Position numbers and translations under genes: made by a program. Positions 19,835 to 29,236 of a stretch of 64,000 nucleotides of DNA are shown in pieces. How positions within the stretch are numbered: position 1 is the first letter of the stretch; each line of letters opens with the position of its first letter. The notes beneath the pieces were generated by a model that saw nothing but the letters and a program-made list of their open reading frames with translations, had not been told where the DNA came from and did not search any database. The DNA is from Candidatus Flexicrinis affinis (GTDB taxonomy: Bacteria; Chloroflexota; Anaerolineae; Aggregatilineales; Phototrophicaceae), in the NCBI GenBank assembly GCA_016716525.1, contig JADJWE010000006.1, forward strand, positions 1-64,000, in the 5' to 3' direction.

Positions 19835-20641
19835 CTAGTTCGGCGGGATGTGGACCTCGCACGGGGACGACGTACAGGTCGCCAACACGATGTCGTCGCG
19901 CTCGACCGTGAAACCGGCAGGCCAGAAGATCACCGAGGGGCCAACCTCGAACAGTGCATACAGCCGATCCCCGGCGCACTCCGGCGGCGGATTGCGGCGG
20001 CCCACCGACGCATCGCGCAAGCGCAGGCATTGGCCGTCCGGCAGGGTCTCGTGTACCGGTCCCCAGTCCTCGGCGCGCCAGCGCGTGCTTCGATCGCTGA
20101 GGGCGCGGAAGCGGACGCGCGCCAAAGACATCCGTGCGCCGCTTTCATTGACGACGTTAAACGCGTCCTGATCCCAGATCAGCACGGCGTTGGGCGGCAG
20201 GGTCGCGCCTTCGACCGTTGGCGGGATCGTCTCACCGGTCACGGGCGTCACGGGGAGGACAGGCAGCGACGTCACCGCAGCGACGGGTTGATTCGTCGGA
20301 ACGTCCGTCGGAACATCTGTCGGTGCGGTAGTCGGTTCTAGCGGCGGATCGGTCGGCGCCAGAAGTGGCGACGGCTCGTATGTCGGGCTGGAAACCGCGG
20401 CAGCGGCGACGGTCGGCGTGGGTATTTCGCCGTCGTTGTCCATCAGCGCAGGAATGATCCCCACTACTGCTACCACAATCGAGATCATGCCGGTGATCAG
20501 CGCGGCGATGATCTGCGGATGGCCGAAGACACGCGCCGGCGGCGCAGGCTGCTGTGTCATCGGCGGCACCGGATCGTGCGGCACGGGCGTGCCGGACGGC
20601 GGTGTGGGTGGTTCAATAGACGGTGGCAGGGGATCGCTCAT
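19835..20641 (-). CDS. Single-pass membrane protein with Pro-rich tail and extracellular domain
   Basis: 268 residues from ATG 20641 (AAGG upstream). A cytosolic Pro-rich segment (PPSIEPPTPPSGTPVPHD) is followed by one transmembrane helix (IIAALITGMISIVVAVVGII), a Thr/Pro/Val stalk with a TDVPT repeat, and a C-terminal domain of about 115 residues. That domain contains VLIWDQDAFNVVNESG, two or more Cys (PDGQCLRLRD, PPECAGDRL, ATCTSSPCEV) and many Trp/Arg, so it is likely disulfide-bonded outside the cell. Similar stalked proteins are common in Chloroflexota. The role is unknown. It is divergent from the nuo operon. Confidence 0.7.
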   Translation of the reverse strand: MSDPLPPSIEPPTPPSGTPVPHDPVPPMTQQPAPPARVFGHPQIIAALITGMISIVVAVVGIIPALMDNDGEIPTPTVAAAAVSSPTYEPSPLLAPTDPPLEPTTAPTDVPTDVPTNQPVAAVTSLPVLPVTPVTGETIPPTVEGATLPPNAVLIWDQDAFNVVNESGARMSLARVRFRALSDRSTRWRAEDWGPVHETLPDGQCLRLRDASVGRRNPPPECAGDRLYALFEVGPSVIFWPAGFTVERDDIVLATCTSSPCEVHIPPN

Positions 20642-20691
20642 CGAGAGTGCCTTGACCGCCCAGTGGCGGTCGGACATACGCGGATGCTCGT

Positions 20692-20697
20692 ATTGTA
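20692..20697 (-). promoter_or_regulatory. -10 element of the stalked membrane protein
   Basis: TACAAT on the minus strand, about 50 bases upstream of ATG 20641, with no clear -35. A GACCGCC/GGCGGTC hairpin lies in the leader. Confidence 0.35.
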
Positions 20698-20809
20698 GCG
20701 ACGTGCGAGCTCGCAGATCACAAAGGTTATCCTGCGATGTTGGCACGGAAGCGATCCGGTTAAGGCGCGGCATTCCTGTTTCAAACACGGGGGCGAATGT
20801 GCTACAATC

Positions 20810-20899
20810 CGCCGTCAGTTTGGGTGCATCGCGCCTTATTTTGGTGTCGTAAGTGCTGTGCGCCGCGCATTGCGCCGGCCGCGGGTGCTTTGCTATACT
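20810..20899 (+). promoter_or_regulatory. Two tandem promoters for the nuo operon
   Basis: P1 is an extended -10, TGC-TACAAT (-10 at 20813-20818). P2 is TTGCGC (20870-20875), an 18-base spacer and TGC-TATACT (-10 at 20894-20899), giving a leader of about 60 bases to nuoA. The region 20642-20966 holds no gene, only these and the divergent promoter. Confidence 0.55.
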
Positions 20900-20966
20900 A
20901 TCGACGCTTTGTGACAAACGACGCAAGCATGTTGACCTTATCGCTTACAGTGTGGGAGTCAGCCCC

Positions 20967-21329
20967 ATGAATGTGCTGAACCAATGGGCGTTTATCGGCG
21001 TGTTTTTCCTGCTCGCGCCGCTGCTGCCCGCCTTGCCGATCGTGCTTGGCAACGTGTTTGCGCCGCGCAAACCGAACGCCATCAAACAAGCGACGTACGA
21101 GTGCGGCGTCGAAACGGTCGGCGATACGTGGGTGCAGTTCAAGGTTCAGTATTACATCTACGGCCTGATCTTCCTTGTCTTCGACGTTGAGATGGTGCTG
21201 CTGTTCCCGTGGGCGATGGCCTATCGGGACTTGGATTTCTTCGCGTTCGGCGCGGGGTTCCTGTTCATCTTCCTGCTGACCGACGCGCTGTTTTACGCGT
21301 TGGGCAAAAACGCGCTGAAGTGGGAATAA
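20967..21329 (+). CDS. nuoA: NADH-quinone oxidoreductase subunit A
   Basis: 120 residues with three transmembrane helices. The family signature KQATYECGVETVGDTWVQFKVQYY, with the conserved Cys loop that contacts NuoH and NuoD near the quinone site, is intact, as is LIFLVFDVEMVLLFPWA, which carries the conserved acidic pair. GGGAG precedes ATG 20967. The gene is followed directly by nuoH; nuoB, C, D and I, which usually come next, are absent from the window. Confidence 0.95.
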   Translation: MNVLNQWAFIGVFFLLAPLLPALPIVLGNVFAPRKPNAIKQATYECGVETVGDTWVQFKVQYYIYGLIFLVFDVEMVLLFPWAMAYRDLDFFAFGAGFLFIFLLTDALFYALGKNALKWE

Positions 21330-21352
21330 CGCGGGGGCATTGAGGAACGGCT

Positions 21353-22564
21353 ATGGACTGCATCAATAACCTGTCCCTGTGTTTGCGGCAAAGCGGTTTG
21401 GACGCCGGGCTGGCCGAGTTCGTCTCGATCTTCCTCGGCGTGGTCCTCGTTGCGACCTTCCCGCTGTTGGTGACGATCGTGCTGATCTGGGTCGAGCGCA
21501 AGTTCGCCGCCCGCATTCAGGATCGCATCGGCCCGAACCGCGTCGGCCCGTTCGGCCTGCTTCAGCCTCTGGCGGATGTCGTCAAGCTGCTCAGCAAGGA
21601 AAACATCACACCGTCGGGCGCCGACCGTCCGATATACAACCTTGCCCCGCCGTTCATGGTCGCGGCTGTGCTGCTGATCTGGGCGGTCATCCCGCTCTCG
21701 CCGATTCACTACGGTGTCGATCTCGAGATCGGCGCGCTGTATTTCGTGGCGGTCGCCAGCATCGGCACGCTTTCGGTGCTCATGGCGGGCTGGGCCAGTA
21801 ACAACAAGTACGCGCTGCTCGGCGCCTTTCGCGTCGTCGCGCTGCTCATCAGCTACGAAGTCCCGCTCGCGCTGGCGCTGATCGTGCCGGTCATGCTGGC
21901 CAACAGCATGTCGATGATCGGTATCGTCGAGGCGCAGTGGGGCATGTGGTTCGTGTTCTCGGCGCCGATCGCCGCATTCCTGTTCTTCGTCGGCTCGCAG
22001 GCCGAGACCGGCCGCGCGCCGTTCGACCTCATCGAGGCCGAATCGGAACTGGTGGCCGGCTTCAACATCGAGTACAGCGGCATGAAGTTCGCCATGTTCT
22101 TCGCCGGCGAGTTCATGCACGTATTCACCAACGGCGTGCTGATGGCGGTGCTGTTCAGCGGCGGATGGATCGGGCCGTTTGTGGCCGAAGCGCCGTTGAT
22201 CGGGTTGGTGTGGCTGCTGGCGAAGGCGTCGGTGTGGTACATCATCTCGCTGTGGGTGCGCAATTCGCTGCCGCGCTTGCGCATCGATCAGGTGATGTTG
22301 TTTAACTGGCAGTTCTTGGTGCCGCTGAGCATCGTCAATTTGTTGGTGACGGCGTTCCTGCTGCAGATTATCAAGGTCGCCGGGCTGGTGCCCGCAGATC
22401 CGGGCAATTTCGTGCAGAACATCCCGCAAACGCTGGTGCTGCTGGTGGGCAATCTGGCGGTGTTCGGCGGTGTGATGGTGATGCTGCGCAACCGCGGCCG
22501 GCGTGAACGTGCCGAGGACGCGGCCAAAGGGTTAAGCGCCCCCGCACACGCAGTCGGGGACTGA
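21353..22564 (+). CDS. nuoH: NADH-quinone oxidoreductase subunit H
   Basis: 403 residues, multi-spanning. It has WVERKFAARIQDRIGPNRVGPFGLLQ (conserved RKxxxxxQxRxGPNxVG), DVVKLLSKENITP, FVGSQAETGRAPFDLIEAESELVAGFNIEYSG (the acidic E-channel loop at the quinone cavity) and LWVRNSLPRLRIDQ. NuoH links the peripheral arm to the proton-pumping arm. It starts 23 bases after nuoA with GAGGAA upstream. A cytosolic tail of about 45 residues is slightly longer than usual. Confidence 0.96.
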   Translation: MDCINNLSLCLRQSGLDAGLAEFVSIFLGVVLVATFPLLVTIVLIWVERKFAARIQDRIGPNRVGPFGLLQPLADVVKLLSKENITPSGADRPIYNLAPPFMVAAVLLIWAVIPLSPIHYGVDLEIGALYFVAVASIGTLSVLMAGWASNNKYALLGAFRVVALLISYEVPLALALIVPVMLANSMSMIGIVEAQWGMWFVFSAPIAAFLFFVGSQAETGRAPFDLIEAESELVAGFNIEYSGMKFAMFFAGEFMHVFTNGVLMAVLFSGGWIGPFVAEAPLIGLVWLLAKASVWYIISLWVRNSLPRLRIDQVMLFNWQFLVPLSIVNLLVTAFLLQIIKVAGLVPADPGNFVQNIPQTLVLLVGNLAVFGGVMVMLRNRGRRERAEDAAKGLSAPAHAVGD

Positions 22565-22634
22565 GAACAGTGCGAATGTCGCGCGGTTCGCTGGTTGGGG
22601 CGGCGAACCGCGCCTTTTTGCGAGGAGACGGCGT

Positions 22635-23165
22635 ATGGTCATTGGCGGAATAACCCCTGAAGCCCTCGCGTTCGGGTTCTTTACGATCCTGACGCTAGGA
22701 GGTGCCTTGGGTGTCGCGCTCAACCGGAATCTGGTGCGCGGCGCGGTCTGGCTGATTGTCAGCCTGTTCGGCATGGCGGGGCTGTTCGTCCTGCTCAGCG
22801 CGCCGTTCTTGGCCGCGGTGCAGGTGCTGGTGTACATCGGTGCGATCGGTATTCTGTTCACGTTCGCCGTGATGCTCACGCGCAGCATGACGAACCTGCG
22901 CGAGCGTTTTACCAACCAATGGTGGATATCTGCGATCGTCGCCGCCTTGTTCTTCCTGTTCCTGCTGCTGGGCGTCGTTGTCCCAGTGTGGGGCGGCCTG
23001 ACCCCTGATCAGGCCCCGGCCGTCGTCGGCACCACCGAGCAGTTGGGCGCCTCGTTTGTCGACGGCAATCAATTCGTGCTGCCGTTCGAAGTCGTGTCGC
23101 TGCTGCTCACCGCGGCGATCATCGGCGCTATCGTGATCGCACGTTTGCACGAGGAAGAGGAGTAA
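22635..23165 (+). CDS. nuoJ: NADH-quinone oxidoreductase subunit J
   Basis: 176 residues with five membrane segments. The conserved AAVQVLVYIGAIGILFTFAVMLTR, where the pi-bulge helix moves during turnover, is present. It starts behind AGGAGA, 70 bases after nuoH, and is followed by nuoK with an 10-base gap. It forms part of the central membrane axis. Confidence 0.94.
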   Translation: MVIGGITPEALAFGFFTILTLGGALGVALNRNLVRGAVWLIVSLFGMAGLFVLLSAPFLAAVQVLVYIGAIGILFTFAVMLTRSMTNLRERFTNQWWISAIVAALFFLFLLLGVVVPVWGGLTPDQAPAVVGTTEQLGASFVDGNQFVLPFEVVSLLLTAAIIGAIVIARLHEEEE

Positions 23166-23175
23166 GGAGCGCAGC

Positions 23176-23484
23176 ATGGTCCCGCTTTGGATGTATCTGG
23201 CCGTCGGCGCCGCGCTGTTCTGCATCGGCACCTACACGGTGCTTTCGCGGAAGAACGCCATCGCGATCCTGATGGGCGTCGAGCTGATGTTGAATGCCGT
23301 CAACCTCAATCTGGTTGGCTTCTGGCGCTATCAAGCGCCGGAGAATATGAGCGGGCAGGCGTTCGCCGCCTTCGTGCTCGTGATCGCCGCCGCGGAAGCT
23401 GCCGTGGGCTTGGCGATTATCATTGCGGTTTACCGCAGCCGCCGCTCGGTGGTGGTCGAAGATGTCGACCTGCTGCGCTGGTAG
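23176..23484 (+). CDS. nuoK: NADH-quinone oxidoreductase subunit K
   Basis: 102 residues, three helices. ILMGVELMLNAVNLNLVGF carries the membrane-embedded Glu of NuoK, and AAEAAVGLAIIIAVYRSR the second. GGAG precedes the ATG. Together with NuoA and NuoJ it makes the E-channel link of complex I. Confidence 0.95.
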   Translation: MVPLWMYLAVGAALFCIGTYTVLSRKNAIAILMGVELMLNAVNLNLVGFWRYQAPENMSGQAFAAFVLVIAAAEAAVGLAIIIAVYRSRRSVVVEDVDLLRW

Positions 23485-23499
23485 AGGGTATCGGACGTT

Positions 23500-25884
23500 A
23501 TGATTGCTGACTTCTTGAACGACCCGAACTTCCTGCCGTGGCTGATCCCGGTCGGGCCGCTGCTTGGGTTCCTGATTATCGTGCTGGCCACCAACCGCAG
23601 CCGTTGGGTGCCGGCTACCGACCGGCACGAATACGGCGGGCATCACCCGGATTACAACGGCATGTCCGTGCCGGTTGTGGCGCCAGCGAGCCGAGTGCTG
23701 AGTATCGTCGTCGGCATGAGCGGCTCGATCGCCGCGTTCCTGATTGCGCTCGCGGTCGTGCTGCGCGTCTCGCAGGTCGACTTCGTGTTCGGCGAGCAGA
23801 TCTTCGGCAGCGCCGTCGAGTGGCTGTCGGTCGGCATCGCCAATTTCAATATGGGTGTGATGGTCGACCCACTGACCACGATCATGCTGGTCATGGTACC
23901 GATCGCCGTGCTGTGCATCTTCATCTACAGCATCGGCTATATGGCCCACGACCCGCGCCAAGCCCGCTTCTTTGCCCTCATCTCGCTGTTTGCCGGCGCC
24001 ATGTTGACGCTGGTCGTCGCCGACAACCTGCTGCTGCTGTTCGTTGGCTGGGAAATCATGGGCTTGTGCTCGTACCTCCTGATCGGCTTCTGGTTCGAGA
24101 AGGAAAGCGCGTACAAGGCCGCGATTAAGGCGTTCACGACCACCCGCGTCGCCGACGTCATCATGCTGCTGGGTATTGCCTATCTCTACTCCGTCACTGG
24201 CACGCTCAGCTTCCGCGAAATCCTGTACAACACCGAAGTGCTGGAGACACTCGCCAACACTCCGGCGATCCTGATCGGCGGCATGAGCGCGGCCGGTTTG
24301 ATCGGCGTCTTCCTGATCATCGGCACGATCGGCAAATCGGCACAGTTCCCGCTGCACGTCTGGCTTCCGGACGCGATGGAAGGCCCGACCCCGGTCAGCG
24401 CGATGATCCATGCGGCCGCAATGGTCAGCGCAGGCGTGTACGCGATCCTGCGCATGTACCCGCTGCTCGAGGCCGGCGGTCACCCGCACGCGGGCGAATT
24501 CAACTCGCCGCTGCTGCTGATGGCGATTGTCGGCGGCTTCACCGCGTTGTTCTCCGCAACGATTGCCGTTGCCCAAAACGACGTCAAGAAGGTACTGGCC
24601 TATTCAACGATTTCGCAGCTCGGCTTCATGATGGCCGCGCTCGGCATCGGTGCCTTTATCGCCGCGGCCTTCCACCTAATCACGCACGCGTTCTTCAAGG
24701 CATTGTTGTTCATGGCGTCCGGCTCGGTCATCCACGCGATGGAGCACGGCGAACATCATGTCCATGAGCACGCGCATGGACACCATGACGACGAGGACGA
24801 GGACGAACATGCCCACGGCCACGCGGCCGAGGCACATCACGACGACCACGCCGAGCATCACGAGGAACATCACGACGAGGCGCACAGCGCGCCGCACTTC
24901 GACCCGCAGGACATGATGAACATGGGTGGGCTGGCCAAGCGCATCCCGGTCACGTTCTACACGTTCGTGATCGGCGGCTTGTCGCTGGCGGGCTTCCCGC
25001 TGCTGACTGCTGGCTTCTGGTCGAAGGACGAAATCCTCGCCGACGCATGGCTGGGCACGACCGAAGGCTTCGGCCCGCACGCGTTCGTGTTCCTCATGCT
25101 GGCGACAGCCGCGTTCCTCACCGCGTTCTACACGGCGCGGCAACTGTGCCTGACGTTCCTCGGCGAGCCGCGCACGGAAGAAGCCAAGCACGCGGGACTG
25201 GGTGGCCCGAGCAACGTCGTGTCGATCACGATGCAGCTCCCGCTGATCATCCTCGCCGTGTTCGCCATCATCGCCGGGTTTGTCGGCGTCCCGCCCGACT
25301 TCCCGATCTTCGGCGCGATCTTCTCGCCGGAGCACAACAACTTCAAGTACTTCGTCAACGAAACGTTGCCGCCGGCCATCCAAGCGGACGCACCGGCGTT
25401 CAACTGGTTCCCGGTGGCTGTGTCGTTCCTCGTCGCTCTGGGCGGTCTGGGGCTGGGCTACCTGATGTACGGGCGCAAGCCGCTGAAGGCGGGTGAGGAA
25501 GACCCGCTGATCAAGATGCTCGGTCCGGTGCACAACGTGTTGAAGAACAAGTACTTCTTCGACGAGCTGTACGAGACGATCTTCATCAAGCCGTCGCAGG
25601 CGGTCGCCCGCGCGGTGAGCGAGTTCGTCGATCGCGGCATCATCGACGGCACGCTGCACACGATCGGCTTCGTGTTCCGCTGGATAGGCGACCTGCTCAA
25701 GATGCTGAACCTGTGGCTCATTGACGGCTTCGGCGATGGCATCCCCCGCCTGATCGGCTGGACGGGCCTGCAAGTCCGCCGTATTCAGACCGGGCGCGTG
25801 CAGCAGTATCTGCTGCTGGTCGCCGCGGCCGCCGTCATCATCGGCCTGATCTTCGTGGTGTCGGCTGGCACCGCCGCCAACTAG
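23500..25884 (+). CDS. nuoL: NADH-quinone oxidoreductase subunit L with His-rich loop and long lateral helix
   Basis: 794 residues, against about 610 in Escherichia coli. Antiporter motifs are intact: LLFVGWEIMGLCSYLLIGFW (Glu), GKSAQFPLHVWLPDAMEGPT (Lys and Pro), MIHAAAMVSAGVY, and the central Lys/His region. Two additions stand out. Residues about 416-466 (24745-24897) are 20 His in 51 residues mixed with Asp/Glu, inserted before the conserved MGGLAKRIPVTFY. The C-terminal lateral helix (from EEDPLIKMLGPVHNVLKNKY) contains an extra segment of roughly 28 residues in which an IDG-(about 12)-RxIG pattern appears twice (25642-25765). The last helix follows QTGRVQQY. It starts 15 bases after nuoK and is followed by two nuoM genes. 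Confidence 0.95.
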   Translation: MIADFLNDPNFLPWLIPVGPLLGFLIIVLATNRSRWVPATDRHEYGGHHPDYNGMSVPVVAPASRVLSIVVGMSGSIAAFLIALAVVLRVSQVDFVFGEQIFGSAVEWLSVGIANFNMGVMVDPLTTIMLVMVPIAVLCIFIYSIGYMAHDPRQARFFALISLFAGAMLTLVVADNLLLLFVGWEIMGLCSYLLIGFWFEKESAYKAAIKAFTTTRVADVIMLLGIAYLYSVTGTLSFREILYNTEVLETLANTPAILIGGMSAAGLIGVFLIIGTIGKSAQFPLHVWLPDAMEGPTPVSAMIHAAAMVSAGVYAILRMYPLLEAGGHPHAGEFNSPLLLMAIVGGFTALFSATIAVAQNDVKKVLAYSTISQLGFMMAALGIGAFIAAAFHLITHAFFKALLFMASGSVIHAMEHGEHHVHEHAHGHHDDEDEDEHAHGHAAEAHHDDHAEHHEEHHDEAHSAPHFDPQDMMNMGGLAKRIPVTFYTFVIGGLSLAGFPLLTAGFWSKDEILADAWLGTTEGFGPHAFVFLMLATAAFLTAFYTARQLCLTFLGEPRTEEAKHAGLGGPSNVVSITMQLPLIILAVFAIIAGFVGVPPDFPIFGAIFSPEHNNFKYFVNETLPPAIQADAPAFNWFPVAVSFLVALGGLGLGYLMYGRKPLKAGEEDPLIKMLGPVHNVLKNKYFFDELYETIFIKPSQAVARAVSEFVDRGIIDGTLHTIGFVFRWIGDLLKMLNLWLIDGFGDGIPRLIGWTGLQVRRIQTGRVQQYLLLVAAAAVIIGLIFVVSAGTAAN

Positions 25885-25896
25885 AGGGGATGGAGC

Positions 25897-27504
25897 ATGC
25901 AACTCGACGTTTTCGGGATTAACCCCCTCACCGTGCTGATCTTCGCCCCGGCGTTGGGCGGTCTGCTGGTGCTGGGCTTGCCCAACAACAAGACGATCGT
26001 GCGCTGGGCGTCACTGATCGTGTCGCTCGGCATCGCGCTGTTGGCGGCGATCGTGTTCTTCGCCTACGACCGCGACTTGGCCGGGTATCAGTTTGTCACC
26101 GACGGGCAGTGGTTCCCGCCGATCAACGCGCGCTGGACGCTCGGCGTCGACGGCATCAGCATCGCCATGGTGCTGTTGACCGGCATCCTCGTCCCGCTCG
26201 CGGTGCTGATCAGCTGGGAGATCGAGGATCGATTCAAGGCGCACCTGGCGCTGATCCTGTTCTTCGAGACCGGCCTGATGGGCGTGTTCGTGGCGCAGGA
26301 CATGATGATCTTCTTCCTGTTCTACGAAGTCAGCCTCGTCCCGATCTACTTCCTGATCAAGGAATGGGGCGGCGCCAACCGGCAGTACGCGTCGACCAAG
26401 TTCTTCATCTACTCGGTCGGCGGCACGCTCGGCATGCTGCTGGCAACCCAGCTCATCGGCTTGACGGCCGGCACGTTCAACATCGAAGCACTGGCCAATC
26501 CGGCGACCGGATGGCCCGGCTTCAACCCGGAAGGCGGCGTGTTCCTCGGCGCCGACATCCAAACGGTCAAGACACTGGCGTTCATCGGCTTCTTCATCGC
26601 GTTCTGTATCAAGGTGCCGGTGTGGCCGTTCCACACGTGGCTTCCCGACGCGCACTCCGAGGCCCCGACCGCCGGTTCGATGCTGCTGGCCGGCGTCATG
26701 CTGAAGCTCGGCGCGTACGGGTTCATCCGTTTGGTCATCCCGCTGTTCCCGGATATCTGGGTCGCCGAGGTCAACATCCTCGGTGCATTCACCGTCGACT
26801 GGGCCGGCATCTTCGCCTTCCTCGCCATGCTCGGCGTGGTACTGGGGGCGTTCGCTGCGTTCGGGCAGAACGACATCAAACGGCTCGTTGCGTACAGTTC
26901 GGTGAACCACATGGGTTTTGTCGCGCTGGGGATCGCGGTGTATGCCGCAGTATACGGCCGGATGGTCGTGACCGGCAGCGACGGCGGCATGATGCAGGAC
27001 GCGATCATCGCCGGAAACGGCGCCGTGCTGCAGATGTTCAACCACGGCCTGAGCAGTGCCGGCATGTTCCTTTTGGCCGGCGCGATCTATCACAAGACAC
27101 ACACCCGCGACCTGCGCGAATACGGAGGTCTGTGGGTGAAAGCGCCGGTGTATGGCGCGGTGTTCATCTTCACCAGCATGGCCAGCCTTGGTCTGCCGGG
27201 ATTAAACGGCTTCGTCAGCGAGTTCCTCGTGGTGCGCGGCTCGTGGCCGGTGTTCACGGCGCTGACGGCCATCTCGATGATCGGCTTGCTGTTCACCGGT
27301 TCGTACATTCTGAAGGGCATCCGCGCGGTGCTGCACGGTCCGTTCAACCTACACTGGCGCGACTATCACCTTGAGATCGAGCGGCGCGAGTTTGTGGCGA
27401 TCGCTCCCCTCATGGTGCTGATGTTGTTTACCGGTATCGTCCCGAATTGGATCCTGCCGGTGATCAATGACTCGGTGACCCGCATCCTGAGCGCGCTGAG
27501 TTAG
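25897..27504 (+). CDS. nuoM: NADH-quinone oxidoreductase subunit M, first copy
   Basis: 535 residues, about 14 transmembrane helices. WTLGVDGISIAMVLLTGILVPL, FFLFYEVSLVPIYFLIKEWGG (key Glu), IKVPVWPFHTWLPDAHSEAPTAGSM (Lys), GAFAAFGQNDIKRLVAYSSVNHMG and LREYGGLW are the NuoM/Mrp antiporter signatures. GGATGGAG leads into the ATG. It is the canonical NuoM by motif order and length; the second copy is more divergent. Confidence 0.95.
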   Translation: MQLDVFGINPLTVLIFAPALGGLLVLGLPNNKTIVRWASLIVSLGIALLAAIVFFAYDRDLAGYQFVTDGQWFPPINARWTLGVDGISIAMVLLTGILVPLAVLISWEIEDRFKAHLALILFFETGLMGVFVAQDMMIFFLFYEVSLVPIYFLIKEWGGANRQYASTKFFIYSVGGTLGMLLATQLIGLTAGTFNIEALANPATGWPGFNPEGGVFLGADIQTVKTLAFIGFFIAFCIKVPVWPFHTWLPDAHSEAPTAGSMLLAGVMLKLGAYGFIRLVIPLFPDIWVAEVNILGAFTVDWAGIFAFLAMLGVVLGAFAAFGQNDIKRLVAYSSVNHMGFVALGIAVYAAVYGRMVVTGSDGGMMQDAIIAGNGAVLQMFNHGLSSAGMFLLAGAIYHKTHTRDLREYGGLWVKAPVYGAVFIFTSMASLGLPGLNGFVSEFLVVRGSWPVFTALTAISMIGLLFTGSYILKGIRAVLHGPFNLHWRDYHLEIERREFVAIAPLMVLMLFTGIVPNWILPVINDSVTRILSALS

Positions 27505-27517
27505 GGGTAAAGTGAAC

Positions 27518-29236
27518 ATGCTTGAAGGGTTCTCGTTTCCAGTCCTGAGCGCCATCATCTGGGTGCCGATCATCGCCGGCGTGGTGATCCTGTTCATCGA
27601 CGCCAAACAGCGCGATCTCGTGCGCGGCGTGGCCATCAGCGCGGCCACGATCGTGCTGGCGCTCTCGTTCCTCGTCTACTTCACCTACAACAGTCAGGTG
27701 CAGCAGGTGATGGACAATCAGGAGTTGCTGCTGCAAGCGGGCGGCTCGATGATGGGCACGCAAATGTTCGTCGACGGGCTGGCCTTTGTCGAACACGCCA
27801 CGTGGATTGAAAGCCTCGGTATCAGCTACCACCTCGCCGTTGACGGCCTCAGCGCGCCCATGGTGCTGTTGACCGGCATGGTCGCGGTGGCCGGCGTGCT
27901 GATTAGCTGGCGCATCCAAGACCGCATCCGCGAGTTCATGGCGTTCTTCATGCTGCTGGTGGCCGGCGTCTACGGCGTGTTCATCGCCGTAGACCTGTTC
28001 GTGCTGTTCTTCTTCTACGAGCTGGCGATCTTCCCGATGTACCTGCTGATCGCGGGCTGGGGCTGGGTCAAGCTGCGCGAATACGCTGCGATGAAGCTCA
28101 CGCTCTACATCCTGATCGGCTCGGTGGTCGCGCTGGTCGGCGTGATCGCGATGGTGCTCACGGCTTCGAACTACTTCGCTGCTGAAGGCGCGGGGGTGTT
28201 CGAGGCGGCCAAGCAGGCCGGCCTGCTCGCTGAAAGCACGCCGACGTTCAACTTCAATATGGTCTCGCTCACGCTGGCGGCCGAAAACGGCGCATTCGAT
28301 ATCCCGGGCTTCCTCGGTATCGAAACCATGACGTTCGCCAAGCTGTGGTTCCCGTTCATCTTCATCGGCTTCGGCGTTCTGGCCGGCGTGTTCCCGTTCC
28401 ACAACTGGTCGCCGGATGGTCACGTGGCCGCCCCGACCGCCGTTTCGATGATCCACGCCGGCGTGCTGATGAAGGTCGGCGCATACGCGGCTCTGCGCGC
28501 CAGCGTGCAATTGATGCCGGAGGGCGCTCAGACTCACCTGCCATGGATCGTGATACTCACGCTCATCAACGTGGTGCTGGGCGCGTTCATCGCGTTCCGA
28601 CAACGCGACTTCAAGTACGTTATCGGGTTTAGCTCGGTGTCGCACATGGGTTTGGTGAGCATGGGCTTCGCTACGATGAACGTGACCGGCATGCACGGCG
28701 CGGGCATTCAGATGTTCAGCCACGGCGCGATGACGGCCCTCTTCTTCGGCTGTGTCGGCATGGTGTACGACCGCGCCCACACTCGCGACATCCCCAGCCT
28801 CGGCGGCATGATCAAGCAGATGCCGTGGGTCGGCTTCGCCTTCATCATCGGCGGTTTGACCAGCATGGGTATGCCGGGCTTCAGTGGGTTCGTCGCCGAG
28901 TATCCGATCTTCATGGGCTTGTTCGAGGCGACCAACGTCTCGCTGAACCTCGGCAGCCTGCAAGTGACCAATTACTACCCGATCATCGCGCTCATTGCGG
29001 TGCTTGGCATCGTGATCACGGCAGCCTATGTGCTCAGGGTGGTTAGTCAGGTGTTCTTCGGAGAGTTCCGGCAAGACAAGTATCCCGAAGTCGCGGATAT
29101 CTTCGTCACCGACCGGATCATCCTGCTGCTGCTGGGGGTACCGCTGCTGATCATCGGCCTATACCCGGCGGTTATTGCGCCAATGGTCGAAGCTGGCGTT
29201 CGCCCGGTGGTTGCGCTGCTCGGAGGGGGGTTCTAA
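27518..29236 (+). CDS. NADH-quinone oxidoreductase subunit M, second copy (2M-type complex I)
   Basis: 572 residues from ATG 27518 (a GTG at 27512 is an alternative; AGGGG lies at 27502). It is paralogous to the preceding gene: ISYHLAVDGLSAPMVLLTGMVA, LFFFYELAIFPMYLLIAGWG (Glu kept), FGVLAGVFPFHNWSPDGHVAAPTAVSM, IAFRQRDFKYVIGFSSVSHMG. It differs by an N-terminal insertion containing QQVMDNQELLLQAGG, by an insertion near EAAKQAGLLAEST, and by FHNWSPD where NuoM has FHTWLPD. A second NuoM adds a fourth antiporter-like module to the pumping arm. It is transcribed between nuoM and nuoN with almost no spacing. Confidence 0.9.
   Translation: MLEGFSFPVLSAIIWVPIIAGVVILFIDAKQRDLVRGVAISAATIVLALSFLVYFTYNSQVQQVMDNQELLLQAGGSMMGTQMFVDGLAFVEHATWIESLGISYHLAVDGLSAPMVLLTGMVAVAGVLISWRIQDRIREFMAFFMLLVAGVYGVFIAVDLFVLFFFYELAIFPMYLLIAGWGWVKLREYAAMKLTLYILIGSVVALVGVIAMVLTASNYFAAEGAGVFEAAKQAGLLAESTPTFNFNMVSLTLAAENGAFDIPGFLGIETMTFAKLWFPFIFIGFGVLAGVFPFHNWSPDGHVAAPTAVSMIHAGVLMKVGAYAALRASVQLMPEGAQTHLPWIVILTLINVVLGAFIAFRQRDFKYVIGFSSVSHMGLVSMGFATMNVTGMHGAGIQMFSHGAMTALFFGCVGMVYDRAHTRDIPSLGGMIKQMPWVGFAFIIGGLTSMGMPGFSGFVAEYPIFMGLFEATNVSLNLGSLQVTNYYPIIALIAVLGIVITAAYVLRVVSQVFFGEFRQDKYPEVADIFVTDRIILLLLGVPLLIIGLYPAVIAPMVEAGVRPVVALLGGGF

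Noticed and set aside
23128..24576. A 482-codon minus-strand frame opposite nuoK-nuoL
   Set aside because: Composition (His/Arg/Asp-rich) is that of an antisense shadow of membrane-protein genes.
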